Shown here: in pieces, positions 16,010 through 24,825 of the stretch
How positions within the stretch are numbered: the first letter of the stretch is position 1
Layout of the letters: every line of letters starts with the position of its first letter
Origin: Bacteroidota bacterium
Lineage (GTDB): Bacteria > Bacteroidota > Bacteroidia > Chitinophagales > Chitinophagaceae
DNA length: 57,215 bases
Direction: 5' to 3'
NCBI GenBank assembly: GCA_005884665.1
Contig: VBAT01000034.1
Location: 210,519 to 267,733, forward strand
Position numbers and translations under genes: made by a program
The notes under the pieces: generated by a model
Told to the model about the DNA's origin: nothing
Database searches by the model: none
What the model saw: the letters and a program-made list of their open reading frames with translations, nothing else

Positions 16010-17020
16010 TCACACGACATTCACCTCTCTCTCCAACTGCACCCCGAATTTGCCGTAGACACTTTGCGCAATCTTCTCGCTTAGATCGTAGATCTGTTTA
16101 CCTGTAGTATGACCATAGTTCACCAGCACAAGCGCCTGTTTGGGATGAACCCCGGCGTCTCCTTCGCGGAAACCCTTCCAGCCGCATTGTTCGATCATCC
16201 AGCCAGCAGCCAGTTTATAATTTCCGTTAACCAGCGAGTAGCCGACAATTGCGGGGAATTTTTCGTTCAATGATTCGTACTTCGATTTTGTGACTTCAGG
16301 GTTTTTAAAAAAACTTCCTGCATTACCGATCTGTTTAGGGTCGGGCAGCTTTGAAGTGCGTATATTGATCACCGCTTGCGAAATGGCCTGGATCGTTAAT
16401 TCTTTGACTCCCATTTTTTCCAATTCTTCCTGGAGAGCGCCATAACTGGTATGAAAGATGGGTTTCTTCCTTAATCGAAACGTGACTGTAAGGACGGCAA
16501 ACTGGTCTTTGTATTTATTTTTAAACACACTTTCACGGTAGCCAAATGCGCAATCGCTTAATGTAAACGTTACTGTTTTCATTTCTTTTAAATGAAAAGC
16601 TTCCAGGCTCCAGAACACTTCTGCAAGCTCAACACCATAAGCGCCGATGTTTTGCATGGGAGAAGCGCCGACATTGCCCGGTATCAACGACAGGTTTTCA
16701 ATACCCGCCCAGTCCCTTTTCAGGCAATACTGAACAAACTGGTGCCAGTTCTCGCCCGCCCCAGCTCTTACATACACATGCTCTTCGTCCTCATGTAGCT
16801 CTGTTATTCCCTTTACTTCATTTTTTGCAACAAGTCCTTCAAAGTCTCTCGTCAAAAGAATATTGCTTCCTCCTCCCAGGATCAAAAGCGGCGATCGCTT
16901 GCCAGCGCTGATCATCTGTTCAAGTTCCTCCCTGCTGGAAAAAGAAGCATAACGGCGGGCTTTTGCATCAATACCAAACGTATTAAAGGATTTTAATGAA
17001 ATATTTTCTTCAATTTGCAT
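16010..17020 (-). CDS. murB: UDP-N-acetylenolpyruvoylglucosamine reductase MurB
   Basis: 336 residues, type I MurB. FAD-binding blocks SFNTFGIDAKA and GGGSNILL (49-56) are present, then SLIPGNVGASPMQNIGAYGVE, the Tyr of YRES (161-164), and the catalytic serine in GNAGSFFKNP (Ser236). The C-terminus is the type I form. It reduces UDP-GlcNAc-enolpyruvate to UDP-MurNAc with NADPH for peptidoglycan synthesis in the cytoplasm. It is divergent from the next gene and convergent with the AAA+ gene; no cell-wall operon partner is adjacent. Confidence 0.96.
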   Translation of the reverse strand: MQIEENISLKSFNTFGIDAKARRYASFSSREELEQMISAGKRSPLLILGGGSNILLTRDFEGLVAKNEVKGITELHEDEEHVYVRAGAGENWHQFVQYCLKRDWAGIENLSLIPGNVGASPMQNIGAYGVELAEVFWSLEAFHLKEMKTVTFTLSDCAFGYRESVFKNKYKDQFAVLTVTFRLRKKPIFHTSYGALQEELEKMGVKELTIQAISQAVINIRTSKLPDPKQIGNAGSFFKNPEVTKSKYESLNEKFPAIVGYSLVNGNYKLAAGWMIEQCGWKGFREGDAGVHPKQALVLVNYGHTTGKQIYDLSEKIAQSVYGKFGVQLEREVNVV

Positions 17021-17084
17021 GACGAACCAATTTTTAATTGCCTTTTATAAAACGGCAAGTGCATTGGCAAATTAACATTAATTC

Positions 17085-17750
17085 ATGAGTGAAAAAACAG
17101 CAACGATCATTGGTGTTACAGGATTGATAGGCGGATACCTGTATGAATTACTAAAAGAGGATAAATGTTTTGAGACGATCCGTCTCATCGTTCGCCGGCC
17201 CCTGCCGAAAGACGATCCCCGCGCAGAAATAAAGCTCGTAGATTTTAATGACCCGGAATCTTTGATGCTTGCAATTGACGGCAGTAATGTCGTGTTTTGT
17301 ACGGTTGGCACCACAAACAAAAAGGTAAAAGGCGATAAAGAAGCCTATCGCAAAGTGGACTACGATATCCCTGTAAAAGCAGCAAGGTTTTGCAAAATGA
17401 CGGGATGTGAAACTTTTGTGCTGGTCTCTGCAGTGGGAGCCGATAGCAAAAGCAATAATTTCTATCTAAAACTGAAAGGAGAAGTGGAAGAAACCGTTAG
17501 GGAAGCGGGCCTGCATTCCGTTCATGTCATGCGCCCGTCCATGTTGATGGGTGAACGGAAAGAAACCCGTTCCGGTGAAAAATTTGGGATAACTGTTATG
17601 AAGGCTTTAAGTCCTTTTTTCGGCGGCGGTTTGCGCAGGTATCGCCCGGTCGCTGCCAAAGATGTAGCAAGAGCGATGATAAATGCGGCCAAAGAGAACA
17701 GGCCAGGTTTTTTTGTTTACGAGTACGATGAAATCAAAGCCCATAGTTAA
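17085..17750 (+). CDS. NAD(P)-binding protein, HTATIP2/TIP30-like atypical SDR
   Basis: 221 residues with an N-terminal Rossmann motif GVTGLIGG (GxxGxxG), then VFCTVGTT, VLVSAVGAD and YLKLKGEVEE, the YxxxK-like spacing of atypical SDRs such as HTATIP2. The C-terminal RYRPVAAKDVARAMINAA is typical. It binds NAD(P) and may reduce an unknown substrate. It is monocistronic by its spacing and divergent from murB across 64 bases. Confidence 0.82.
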   Translation: MSEKTATIIGVTGLIGGYLYELLKEDKCFETIRLIVRRPLPKDDPRAEIKLVDFNDPESLMLAIDGSNVVFCTVGTTNKKVKGDKEAYRKVDYDIPVKAARFCKMTGCETFVLVSAVGADSKSNNFYLKLKGEVEETVREAGLHSVHVMRPSMLMGERKETRSGEKFGITVMKALSPFFGGGLRRYRPVAAKDVARAMINAAKENRPGFFVYEYDEIKAHS

Positions 17751-17830
17751 AATCGGACCGGGACTTCTTTATTTACTTTAACCGGTGTAGCTTTAATACA
17801 CAGCGCTGAAAGTTGTCGCCAACTATCGCC

Positions 17831-18466
17831 ATGAACCTGAAACCAGCAGTATTATTTTCGGTTTTTGTTTTTTTGATCATACAGGAATCGCCTGCACAAG
17901 TCAAATATTCCAGGGTGAATGTCGACACCCAGCTAAAAGATACGTTTTCATTTGACCAACAATGGGACTACTCCTGGGATATTTTTAAGGATGATAGTAC
18001 AGGCGAGTTTATAAAAGCAAGCGACCAACCCCTGGTACCCGCCGACACCGCGCATTTATTTTTTACTGCAAAATGTTCAACAAATGTGCAGGGAGGATAC
18101 GAAATCCGGTACTGTTTTGCGGACAAAGACGGTAGTGACATCGTGCTGACATTTTCCGACGGTCTTCCCGGTTATGCAAGCGAATACTACATTTATATAA
18201 AAGGTGATAGTTTCAGCTTCAAACCAAGGACCATTTACCCGGCACCACCCATGCGGGGTGAAAAGACCTCTTACAGGATAACAAAACAAAAACTTGTATT
18301 GAACAGGGATGTTTATTCGGAAGGAGAAATTATTGTGGGTTATGTCGACATCAGTTTCCTGGAAATAGTTTCAGCACCTGGACATAAAACTGTGCAACAC
18401 CCACGATATTTGAGAGGTTATATTAAAACACCACTTAAGAATAAAAATAACCCGGGCACGCAATGA
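17831..18466 (+). CDS. Secreted protein of unknown function
   Basis: A 211-residue protein with a clear signal peptide (MNLKPAVLFSVFVFLIIQES, cleavage near SPAQ). The mature part is beta-rich with many aromatic residues and no family I can name. ATG 17831 is chosen because the signal peptide begins there. Its stop overlaps the start of the LysE-type exporter by 4 bases (ATGA), so the two are translationally coupled. Confidence 0.75.
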   Translation: MNLKPAVLFSVFVFLIIQESPAQVKYSRVNVDTQLKDTFSFDQQWDYSWDIFKDDSTGEFIKASDQPLVPADTAHLFFTAKCSTNVQGGYEIRYCFADKDGSDIVLTFSDGLPGYASEYYIYIKGDSFSFKPRTIYPAPPMRGEKTSYRITKQKLVLNRDVYSEGEIIVGYVDISFLEIVSAPGHKTVQHPRYLRGYIKTPLKNKNNPGTQ

Positions 18467-19101
18467 CAGGTATCATCCATTTTGAAACCTTCCTGATAGC
18501 GGGTATACTGCTAAATCTTACTCCGGGTAATGACACGATCTTTATCTTGAGCAAAAGCATCGCACAAGGCAGGAAAGCAGGCATCCTGTCAGTAGCAGGC
18601 ATTGCTACCGGTTCGCTCATTCATACTACGCTGGCCGGATTGGGTTTGTCTATTATCATTGCAAAATCCATCGTGGCCTTTACAATTGTAAAATATGCAG
18701 GAGCTATTTATTTATTATATATAGGTTTAAAAATGATCTTCGAGAAAACCATCCTGGGAACACAAATTCCGCTCACAGCCCCCAGGGCCAATCCTCTTAA
18801 AATATACAGGGACGCCGTGCTCACCAATGTGCTAAATCCTAAAGTGGCCATGTTCTTCATTGCATTTCTACCGCAATTCATCGATCCGCATTATCAAAAC
18901 AGCATTATCCCGTTTATGCTCCTTGGAATTACTTTCACGGTAACCGGGACAATTTGGTGCCTGGTCCTGGCAAGCTTCTCTGCATTCCTGTTTGCCCGGC
19001 TGCGGAACAATAAAAGATTTGCAGGATACCTCAATAAAATTAGTGGAGCTGTGCTCATAGCTCTTGGGATAAGGATTGCATTTACGAGCCGGGAGCAATG
19101 A
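18463..19101 (+). CDS. LysE family amino-acid exporter
   Basis: 212 residues, six predicted membrane segments, starting FLIAGILLNLTPGNDTIFIL, the LysE/RhtB signature (TPGPN-like), then GxxSVAGIATGSLIHTTLAG and the DAVLTNVLNPKVAMFFIAFLPQF block, which is diagnostic. These inner-membrane proteins export amino acids or related metabolites. It overlaps the preceding secreted-protein gene by 4 bases. Confidence 0.9.
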   Translation: MTGIIHFETFLIAGILLNLTPGNDTIFILSKSIAQGRKAGILSVAGIATGSLIHTTLAGLGLSIIIAKSIVAFTIVKYAGAIYLLYIGLKMIFEKTILGTQIPLTAPRANPLKIYRDAVLTNVLNPKVAMFFIAFLPQFIDPHYQNSIIPFMLLGITFTVTGTIWCLVLASFSAFLFARLRNNKRFAGYLNKISGAVLIALGIRIAFTSREQ

Positions 19102-19146
19102 GCCGGGGTTCATAAAAATTTAAACCAGCGGACAACCCTATTTGCT

Positions 19147-19154
19147 TAGTTTTG
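19147..19154 (+). promoter_or_regulatory. -7 promoter element TAGTTTTG
   Basis: Exact TAnnTTTG match 75 bases before the SnoaL-like lipoprotein gene, giving a leader of about 69 bases. No good -33 TTTG is present. Confidence 0.5.
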
Positions 19155-19229
19155 TCCACGCAAAAGCCTCCATGAAAGCGAATCGTTAGTCCTGCCACCG
19201 CTTTTATCAATTAACCAAAATACAATAAC

Positions 19230-19757
19230 ATGAAACAGATCCTTTCTTTATTTACAATTGGGCTGGCTTTTGTCCTTGTTTCCTGCAACAATGACAAAAC
19301 AGCCGACACCGCCACTTCGTCTTCAGAGAAAAAAGATAATTCGATGGTCGAAAAAAACCTGGCAGCCACCCACGTGGTGACAAAGGCTTTTGAGACAGGT
19401 GATGCGAGTATGATCGACAGTGCAGTCGCAAGCGATTTTGTAGATCATACTGACCACGGCGATAAAAATCGGGATAGCTTAAAAGCGATGATAGCAGCCT
19501 CCAAAGCTGATACCAAGGACGCCAAAATAGAAATAATAAAAGAAGTCGCCGACAATGACTATGTTTTTTCCTGGATGCGTTTTACCGGCACTTCGTCTGG
19601 AAAAATGGGAATGCCAGCCGGCCCGTATGAAATGAAATCTATCGAGGTTGTCAAGTTCAAAGATGGAATGGCAGTGGAACATTGGACATTCATGCAACCT
19701 GCAGATATGATGAAGATGATGCCCCAAATGGGCATGGGCGAGCAGAAGAAAAAATAG
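19230..19757 (+). CDS. SnoaL-like (NTF2-fold) lipoprotein
   Basis: 175 residues. Signal peptide with lipobox LVSC (Cys19) predicts a lipoprotein. After a low-complexity linker, the mature domain resembles the SnoaL-like polyketide-cyclase fold: a helix VVTKAFETGDASMIDSAVASDFVDH, then DSLKAMIAAS, VFSWMRFTGT and the strand MKSIEVVKFKDGMAVEHWTFMQP. The Met-rich C-terminus is notable. The ligand is unknown. A terminator follows. Confidence 0.82.
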   Translation: MKQILSLFTIGLAFVLVSCNNDKTADTATSSSEKKDNSMVEKNLAATHVVTKAFETGDASMIDSAVASDFVDHTDHGDKNRDSLKAMIAASKADTKDAKIEIIKEVADNDYVFSWMRFTGTSSGKMGMPAGPYEMKSIEVVKFKDGMAVEHWTFMQPADMMKMMPQMGMGEQKKK

Positions 19758-19788
19758 ATTGACTCATAGTTTTATTAATGATATTATC

Positions 19789-19826
19789 AAAGCCACTTGC
19801 CAACAGAGCGGGTGGCTTTTGTTTTG
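19789..19826 (+). terminator. Rho-independent terminator
   Basis: AAAGCCAC and GTGGCTTT form an 8 bp stem, followed by TTGTTTT, just after the SnoaL-like lipoprotein gene. Confidence 0.8.
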
Positions 19827-19870
19827 AAGTATGAGTGGATGTTCACAAATTCCCGGATGGCGGCAGGCTT

Positions 19871-19901
19871 TTTGTGAACAAAGTATAAAAGACATTGTTT
19901 G
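19871..19901 (+). promoter_or_regulatory. Candidate promoter TTTG-N19-ATTGTTTG for the YceI gene
   Basis: TTTG at 19871-19874 and ATTGTTTG at 19894-19901 have the right 19-base spacing, though the first two bases of the -7 element are swapped relative to TAnnTTTG. Confidence 0.45.
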
Positions 19902-19920
19902 AACATTAAAACTTAAGTTT

Positions 19921-20505
19921 ATGGCAACAACAAAATGGGTCCTCGACCCGGCACACTCCGAAGTGCAATTCAAAGTAAAACACCTGATGATAACGACCGT
20001 CACGGGTCATTTCCGAAAATTCGATCTGCAGGTTGAAACAGATGACGATGATTTTACAAAGGCCAAATCGGTAGTCTTTACATCAGAAATTGATTCTGTA
20101 GATACCAACAATGCCCAGCGCGACACCCACATTAAATCCGCGGATTTTTTCTCGGCAGAAGAATATCGCCACATAAAATTCATAGGTAAAAAGCTGGAAA
20201 AGAAGGCAGATGACAAATATGTCCTGACTGGCGATCTGACCATACGTGATACTACAAAGCCTATTACCCTCGATGTTGAATTCGGCGGAATCGTCACGGA
20301 TCCCTGGGGTCAAACCAAGGCCGGTTTTACTGTAGATGGAAAAATAAAAAGAAAAGACTACGGCGTCGCGTGGGACGCGGTGACCGAAGCCGGACAGGTA
20401 GTGGCAAGCAACGAAGTGCGGATCCATTGCGAAATCCAGTTGATAAAACAGGCTGTACCCGCCGCTGCAGATGATAAAAAATCGGAAAAGGAAATTACTG
20501 TATAA
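19921..20505 (+). CDS. YceI family protein
   Basis: 194 residues starting WVLDPAHSEVQFKVKHLMIT, the hallmark of the YceI lipocalin-like fold. DTHIKSADFFSAEEYRHIKF and the LTGDLTIRDTTKPITLDVEF strand pair complete it. The family binds isoprenoid-like lipids. There is no signal peptide, so it is cytoplasmic, unlike E. coli YceI. A 20-residue charged tail follows the domain. Confidence 0.92.
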   Translation: MATTKWVLDPAHSEVQFKVKHLMITTVTGHFRKFDLQVETDDDDFTKAKSVVFTSEIDSVDTNNAQRDTHIKSADFFSAEEYRHIKFIGKKLEKKADDKYVLTGDLTIRDTTKPITLDVEFGGIVTDPWGQTKAGFTVDGKIKRKDYGVAWDAVTEAGQVVASNEVRIHCEIQLIKQAVPAAADDKKSEKEITV

Positions 20506-20873
20506 ACTCTATAAGCTAAAGATACTCAATACGTTTAAGGGTTTAAAGGTTCCGAAGGTGTACTCGACTTTTCAACCCTTAAACCTTTCAACCATTGAAC
20601 GTTAAACCATCAAACCATTAAACCTTTAAACTGGTTCTAAGCATTTCTATGTAGTTGACATTCTACGTTTTTCCCCTATCGCCCATTACTACGAATAGGA
20701 TGGGGACTCTATTTTATTCCAGCTGCCCAATTATTTTCTTTGTGCTCTTATCAGAACCTTAAAAGACGATACCCTTCAAAATACTTTAGTGCCCTGTGAA
20801 TACTTAAAAAAAAAATTTATCGTTCTGTATTTGAAATCCAACTTCGAGATAACCGATATCTAAAAAAATCTAT
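20506..20873. other. Intergenic region with inverted TTAAAC-type repeats
   Basis: GTTTAAGGGTT (about 20532) pairs with AACCCTTAAAC (about 20573), a terminator-like inverted repeat behind YceI. It is followed by several AAACCATTAAAC-type repeats to 20633. Beyond that the sequence is AT-rich with no recognisable gene. Confidence 0.55.
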
Positions 20874-21344
20874 ATGAAAACCCAATCTGTTTTTCCTGAA
20901 ACGCTGGAAAATTCGATAACTACTCCCCTTTACAACCTGGTTAACCGCATCAGCGAAAGTCTTGCCCCGACTGCCCGACGCAATAAAAGCCATATTATTA
21001 ACAACGTATCAGAAGAAATTTGCATCGAGGCCAATGAAGATAAAGTCGCATCAGTATTAAGCCGGTTGCTGAATATTGTTATCCTCCATTCTGAAAATAG
21101 CTGTGTAAGGATATCAGCTAAGAATTTCAGGAACGTAGTACTGCTGCATATCAAAGATGACGGATGTCTCAGCTATGATTCAATTTCCAACAGTCTTACA
21201 CATATACAACAACAGGCAGAAAAGATCGGTGGCTTTGTTGGTTTTACCAGCTACCGGAATAAACTTACTACGATCGCTTTTAGCTTTACTAATTGTGAAA
21301 AAACCAATATTGAGATCCTGGAAAAAATATCGATACGTGCTTAA
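20874..21344 (+). CDS. Orphan HATPase-like protein (degenerate histidine kinase ATPase domain)
   Basis: 156 residues. The first helix (ENSITTPLYNLVNRISESL) and ANEDKVASVLSRLLNIVILHS resemble the start of a GHKL ATPase domain, and DDGCLSYDSISNSL stands where the G1 box DxGxG should be. The conserved N-box asparagine is at best RLLNIV, and there is no H-box, receiver or sensor domain. It may be a catalytically dead regulator of a signalling partner. Its end overlaps the convergent transglutaminase gene by 4 bases. Conserved in close relatives as I recall. Confidence 0.55.
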   Translation: MKTQSVFPETLENSITTPLYNLVNRISESLAPTARRNKSHIINNVSEEICIEANEDKVASVLSRLLNIVILHSENSCVRISAKNFRNVVLLHIKDDGCLSYDSISNSLTHIQQQAEKIGGFVGFTSYRNKLTTIAFSFTNCEKTNIEILEKISIRA

Positions 21345-22360
21345 TTCGACTGACTGACCGCCAGTTTATTTTCCGGCCGGCGTATGTTGATCTTATATCT
21401 CAACACGACGTAGCCATTGCAGACAACATATAACCAGTCCCCGGTTTGTTCGGTAACCTTATAAGTGCAGGTTTTTTTCTTTCCTATCATTGGCACTGGT
21501 TCATTATCATTCCAGATGGTGTCAATTGGACGATCTCCTGATACTACTTCCAATAATCCCTGGTTTACGGAAGCATCTACTTCAAAACGAATACTATCGC
21601 CGACAGCTGCCTCAAGCGTACCCCTGGCGGGCGAGAAAGAATGGATTCCCATTTTTATATAACCAATGTAGTGAAGCGGGGAAAGATTGAATTCGCTCAG
21701 CACCGGTGGTTGCTTCAATAATGTCCATCTTACATCCTCAGGATAATGTTCCTGTATAAACTCCTCCGGCGGAGTCAGGAAATACCGGTCGCTATAACTA
21801 CGGGTAAACTGATCGCCGCTATAATTTGTAAATCCTGCGGCCCAGGTCACATCAATCAGGCGCCAGGCGCTGTCAACATAAACAGCATTCCAGGTATGAT
21901 TGGAACTAAAGCCTGTTTTCCGGTTCCAGCCGAGCCTCGCATAGCCCGTGATGATCTCGCAAGGAATGCCGGCGTTGTCACACATCGTTTTAAAAAGCCG
22001 GGCATACCCGTCACAGATAGCCATTCTTCGCCTCAAAACTGTTTCTGCGACCCTCAGGTTTAAGGGTTTGATGATCCTTCCGGTATCGTCGTCATCCGGT
22101 TGCTCGTACACATAAATATTTCGATTCCTGTTAATTCTGATGTTATAAGAAATATTATCCGCTATCCACCGGAAGATTGCGGCGCATTTTTCTTTTTCGG
22201 TTTGTGAACCATTGATGATTTCATTTACCAGCAGTGCGGGCGTCGATTTTTTATAATCCCTGACGGACTGATCAATGTAGAAATTAACAGGAGTATTGAT
22301 ATCCTGGGCGAATGCAGGAAGAGCAATGCAGGCAAGTAGTAAGCAACCAGGCCACTTCAT
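21341..22360 (-). CDS. Secreted transglutaminase-like protein
   Basis: About 339 residues with a signal peptide (MKWPGCLLLACIALPAFAQ). The transglutaminase/protease-like core has the three catalytic positions: Cys in MAICDGYARLF, His in SSNHTWNAVYVD and Asp in WRLIDVTWAAG. The upstream IFRWIADNISYNI block is typical. A C-terminal beta domain of about 120 residues follows. It may cross-link or cleave envelope peptides. ATG 22360 is preferred because the signal peptide starts there; an earlier start at 22387 adds 9 residues. TAATTTCG (22392-22399) could be its -7 element. Confidence 0.85.
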   Translation of the reverse strand: MKWPGCLLLACIALPAFAQDINTPVNFYIDQSVRDYKKSTPALLVNEIINGSQTEKEKCAAIFRWIADNISYNIRINRNRNIYVYEQPDDDDTGRIIKPLNLRVAETVLRRRMAICDGYARLFKTMCDNAGIPCEIITGYARLGWNRKTGFSSNHTWNAVYVDSAWRLIDVTWAAGFTNYSGDQFTRSYSDRYFLTPPEEFIQEHYPEDVRWTLLKQPPVLSEFNLSPLHYIGYIKMGIHSFSPARGTLEAAVGDSIRFEVDASVNQGLLEVVSGDRPIDTIWNDNEPVPMIGKKKTCTYKVTEQTGDWLYVVCNGYVVLRYKINIRRPENKLAVSQSN

Positions 22361-22867
22361 ACGAGGTACCGTATTAACGTATACCAAGTTCCGAAATTAT
22401 CTCACATCCGGCAATTTTAAATTAAAAATTCGGCAATTTGATAGTTTGATCCGCCTGCGGGCGGGAGAAAATGACGAAACTCCGAAACTCGGTGAGACAA
22501 TCAATGATCGTATCAATAAAACACTATACCGCCGGACCTTGATCTTTTCACACGGCAGAAACGGAGACGATACAGGAATTGCAGGAATTCGCCATGATTT
22601 CCTTCTGTACAATCGCAGTTGACTTTAAGCTGGTAAATAAAATCGATCTTGGAGATCCACTTGTCTTCCTTCAGAAAAGCGGCATAAAATGTAAGGTTCG
22701 GTGACATAGGGTATTGATTTGCTTGCGTGAGAAAATTGTTAATGAATTCTTCCCGGCGCCGTTAAATTATACCACTGCCACTATGCACCATAATTACCAA
22801 TCCACATTGTTTCCACATTAAGTGAAAACCTACGTCTGCATCTATCAGCCAACCGTGGATCTACGAC
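22361..22867. other. Intergenic region, possible small frame only
   Basis: Between two minus-strand genes. A 64-codon minus-strand frame (22513-22707) is open, but I see no family, promoter or ribosome signal, so I do not call it. No RNA gene or terminator is evident. Confidence 0.35.
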
Positions 22868-23596
22868 TCAGCGCCTCAGAAATTTACCATTTACCAGTTT
22901 TTCCATTACCTCGTCCTTCAGGTTGCGACTGATAGGAATATGGTGTTGACCAATTCGGATATCATTGGCTTCAATACTGTCAACTTTGGAAGCGGAAATA
23001 ATGTAAGACTTGTGGGTCTTAATAAATCTATTGGAAGGAAGATAATCTCCAACGGCCTTAAAAGTAAGATAGGTGATATATTTTTTTTCCGAGGTTTGGA
23101 TGACGACATAGTTCTGGAGCGCTTCTACGAAGAGAATATCATCGTAATTGATCTTAACCAGCTTCCCGTCTGCTTTAATGAAGAAATAGTCAGCCGTTGC
23201 AACACCGGTTCCACCTTCCGTGCTATTTTTTTGCCTTACCTCATAGTATTCCTTGGCTCTTATGGCCGCTTTCAAAAAGCGTTCAAAAGAAACGGGTTTT
23301 ACGAGGTAATCAAGAGCATTCAGTTCAAACCCTTCCAGTGCGTGTTGCGGGAAGGCGGTGGTAAAAATAACCGGCGGAGCATACTTCAGTGTTTTAAAAA
23401 AATCCAGGCCACTGATCTTTGGCATCTGTATATCGAGGAAAAGCAACTGCACTTCTTCCTTTGTCAACAGGTCCATAGCTTTTACAGGGTTATCGAATTC
23501 GCCTGCCAGTTGCAGGAATTCAACATCGGCGATATATTCCATTAAACCCTTTCGTGCCAGCGGTTCATCGTCAATTATAATGCAGTTGATCGTCAT
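22868..23596 (-). CDS. LytTR-type response regulator
   Basis: 242 residues. The receiver domain has acidic pair Asp9-Asp10, phosphoacceptor Asp55 in LFLDIQMP and Lys100 in YLVKPVS. The C-terminal LytTR DNA-binding domain runs from about residue 140 with FFIKADGKLVKI, VEALQNYVVI and IKTHKSYIISASKVDSI. It lies 8 bases after the LytS-type kinase gene, so the two form an operon and a two-component pair. The target promoter is unknown. Confidence 0.95.
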   Translation of the reverse strand: MTINCIIIDDEPLARKGLMEYIADVEFLQLAGEFDNPVKAMDLLTKEEVQLLFLDIQMPKISGLDFFKTLKYAPPVIFTTAFPQHALEGFELNALDYLVKPVSFERFLKAAIRAKEYYEVRQKNSTEGGTGVATADYFFIKADGKLVKINYDDILFVEALQNYVVIQTSEKKYITYLTFKAVGDYLPSNRFIKTHKSYIISASKVDSIEANDIRIGQHHIPISRNLKDEVMEKLVNGKFLRR

Positions 23597-23604
23597 TGTT
23601 ATAG

Positions 23605-24633
23605 CTATTGATCAATTTTCAATTTCAGGTCAACCTTGTAAATATTTTCATTACTATCGATACACAACTCGTGTTTGCCCGGGTATAAAAGTTCCAGTCT
23701 GCGTTTTACATTGTTTAATCCAATCCCTCCGTGTAATTGCGTTGACCGTTCCGTTTCCTTTGAATTCTCGATGTGGAATTTGAATTCGCCATTGTTGCGT
23801 GTCATGTCCAGCCTGACAAAATTCCCCCCGGTTGTTTTGTGAGAGATGTGTTTAAACGCATTTTCCACAAACGGTATCAGCAGCAAAGGTTCAATAGAAA
23901 ACTCCTTTACTTCAGGTGAACAATGAAAGTCTACCAAATAGTTTTCGTCTTTGCGCAATTTTTGCAGGTCCACATAGTCTTTTAGATAGGAAAGTTCTTT
24001 TTCAATAGGTATCCGGGTCCCTTTCACTTCGTATAACTGGTACCGCAGCATATCCGAGAACTTATGCAATGCCTGCCGGGCTTCCGTGTTTTCTTTTTGT
24101 ATTAAAAAATAAACGGCATTTAAAGAGTTGAACAAAAAATGAGGATTGATCTGGGATTTTAAAAAACTTAATTCTGCTTCGGCTTTTTCTTTCGCCATCT
24201 CCGTCAGCCGCTGTTGCATTTCTGTATAATCGAATATTAGCTTGAATGCAGCCCCCGACGTAACCAAAAAGAAATCCGATATGACATTCTCATAAAATTT
24301 AGTCTTCAGGTTGCTAAACGGGCCAGACAGAACGTTTTCTCCCGTCACTTCTCCCATCAGGATCATCTTTAGAAAACCACTCAGGGCGATGATCGCTAAA
24401 AAAGATGCTATAAATCCGGTATATTTTTTCCTGTACAGCAATCGAGGGATCAGCCGGTAATTGATGATATAAACAATCAATGCGAGATCTGCTACCTTAA
24501 TCAACGTGATGGCCAATGCAATGGATTTTGTAGTATAATCCTGGTAACGGAGGTAGAACCAGCAAAGAAATACCAGCACCCAGAATACAACGTGGTGCAA
24601 TTTGTAGGTAAAGAAAAATGAACGCTTGGGCAT
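23605..24633 (-). CDS. LytS/YehU-type sensor histidine kinase
   Basis: 342 residues with four N-terminal membrane segments (to about residue 140), then the His_kinase domain: QINPHFLFNSLN with His165 as the phosphorylation site, and the HATPase part with IPFVENAFKH (N box) and HGGIGLNNVKRRLELLYPG (G box). There is no extracellular sensor domain, so it probably senses the membrane or a small diffusible signal. It precedes and partners with the LytTR regulator. Confidence 0.95.
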   Translation of the reverse strand: MPKRSFFFTYKLHHVVFWVLVFLCWFYLRYQDYTTKSIALAITLIKVADLALIVYIINYRLIPRLLYRKKYTGFIASFLAIIALSGFLKMILMGEVTGENVLSGPFSNLKTKFYENVISDFFLVTSGAAFKLIFDYTEMQQRLTEMAKEKAEAELSFLKSQINPHFLFNSLNAVYFLIQKENTEARQALHKFSDMLRYQLYEVKGTRIPIEKELSYLKDYVDLQKLRKDENYLVDFHCSPEVKEFSIEPLLLIPFVENAFKHISHKTTGGNFVRLDMTRNNGEFKFHIENSKETERSTQLHGGIGLNNVKRRLELLYPGKHELCIDSNENIYKVDLKLKIDQ

Positions 24634-24825
24634 AAGTCAAAATAAAAATACAAATTCCGTGGGGTAAAACGGTTTACACGAATGGTGCATTTAGCGTTAC
24701 CAGTAGGCCATTTTCGTCATTACTGGATGATAGTTACTGCTTACAGGCTACTGGTTACTGGTAACCTGTAACTTGTGACCTGTAACTGTAGCTGGTGACT
24801 TATTTGTAAATTGCCGGATACAAAA

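Noticed and set aside
22513-22707. 64-codon minus-strand frame
   Set aside because: No recognisable motif and no promoter; overlapping frames of similar length exist.
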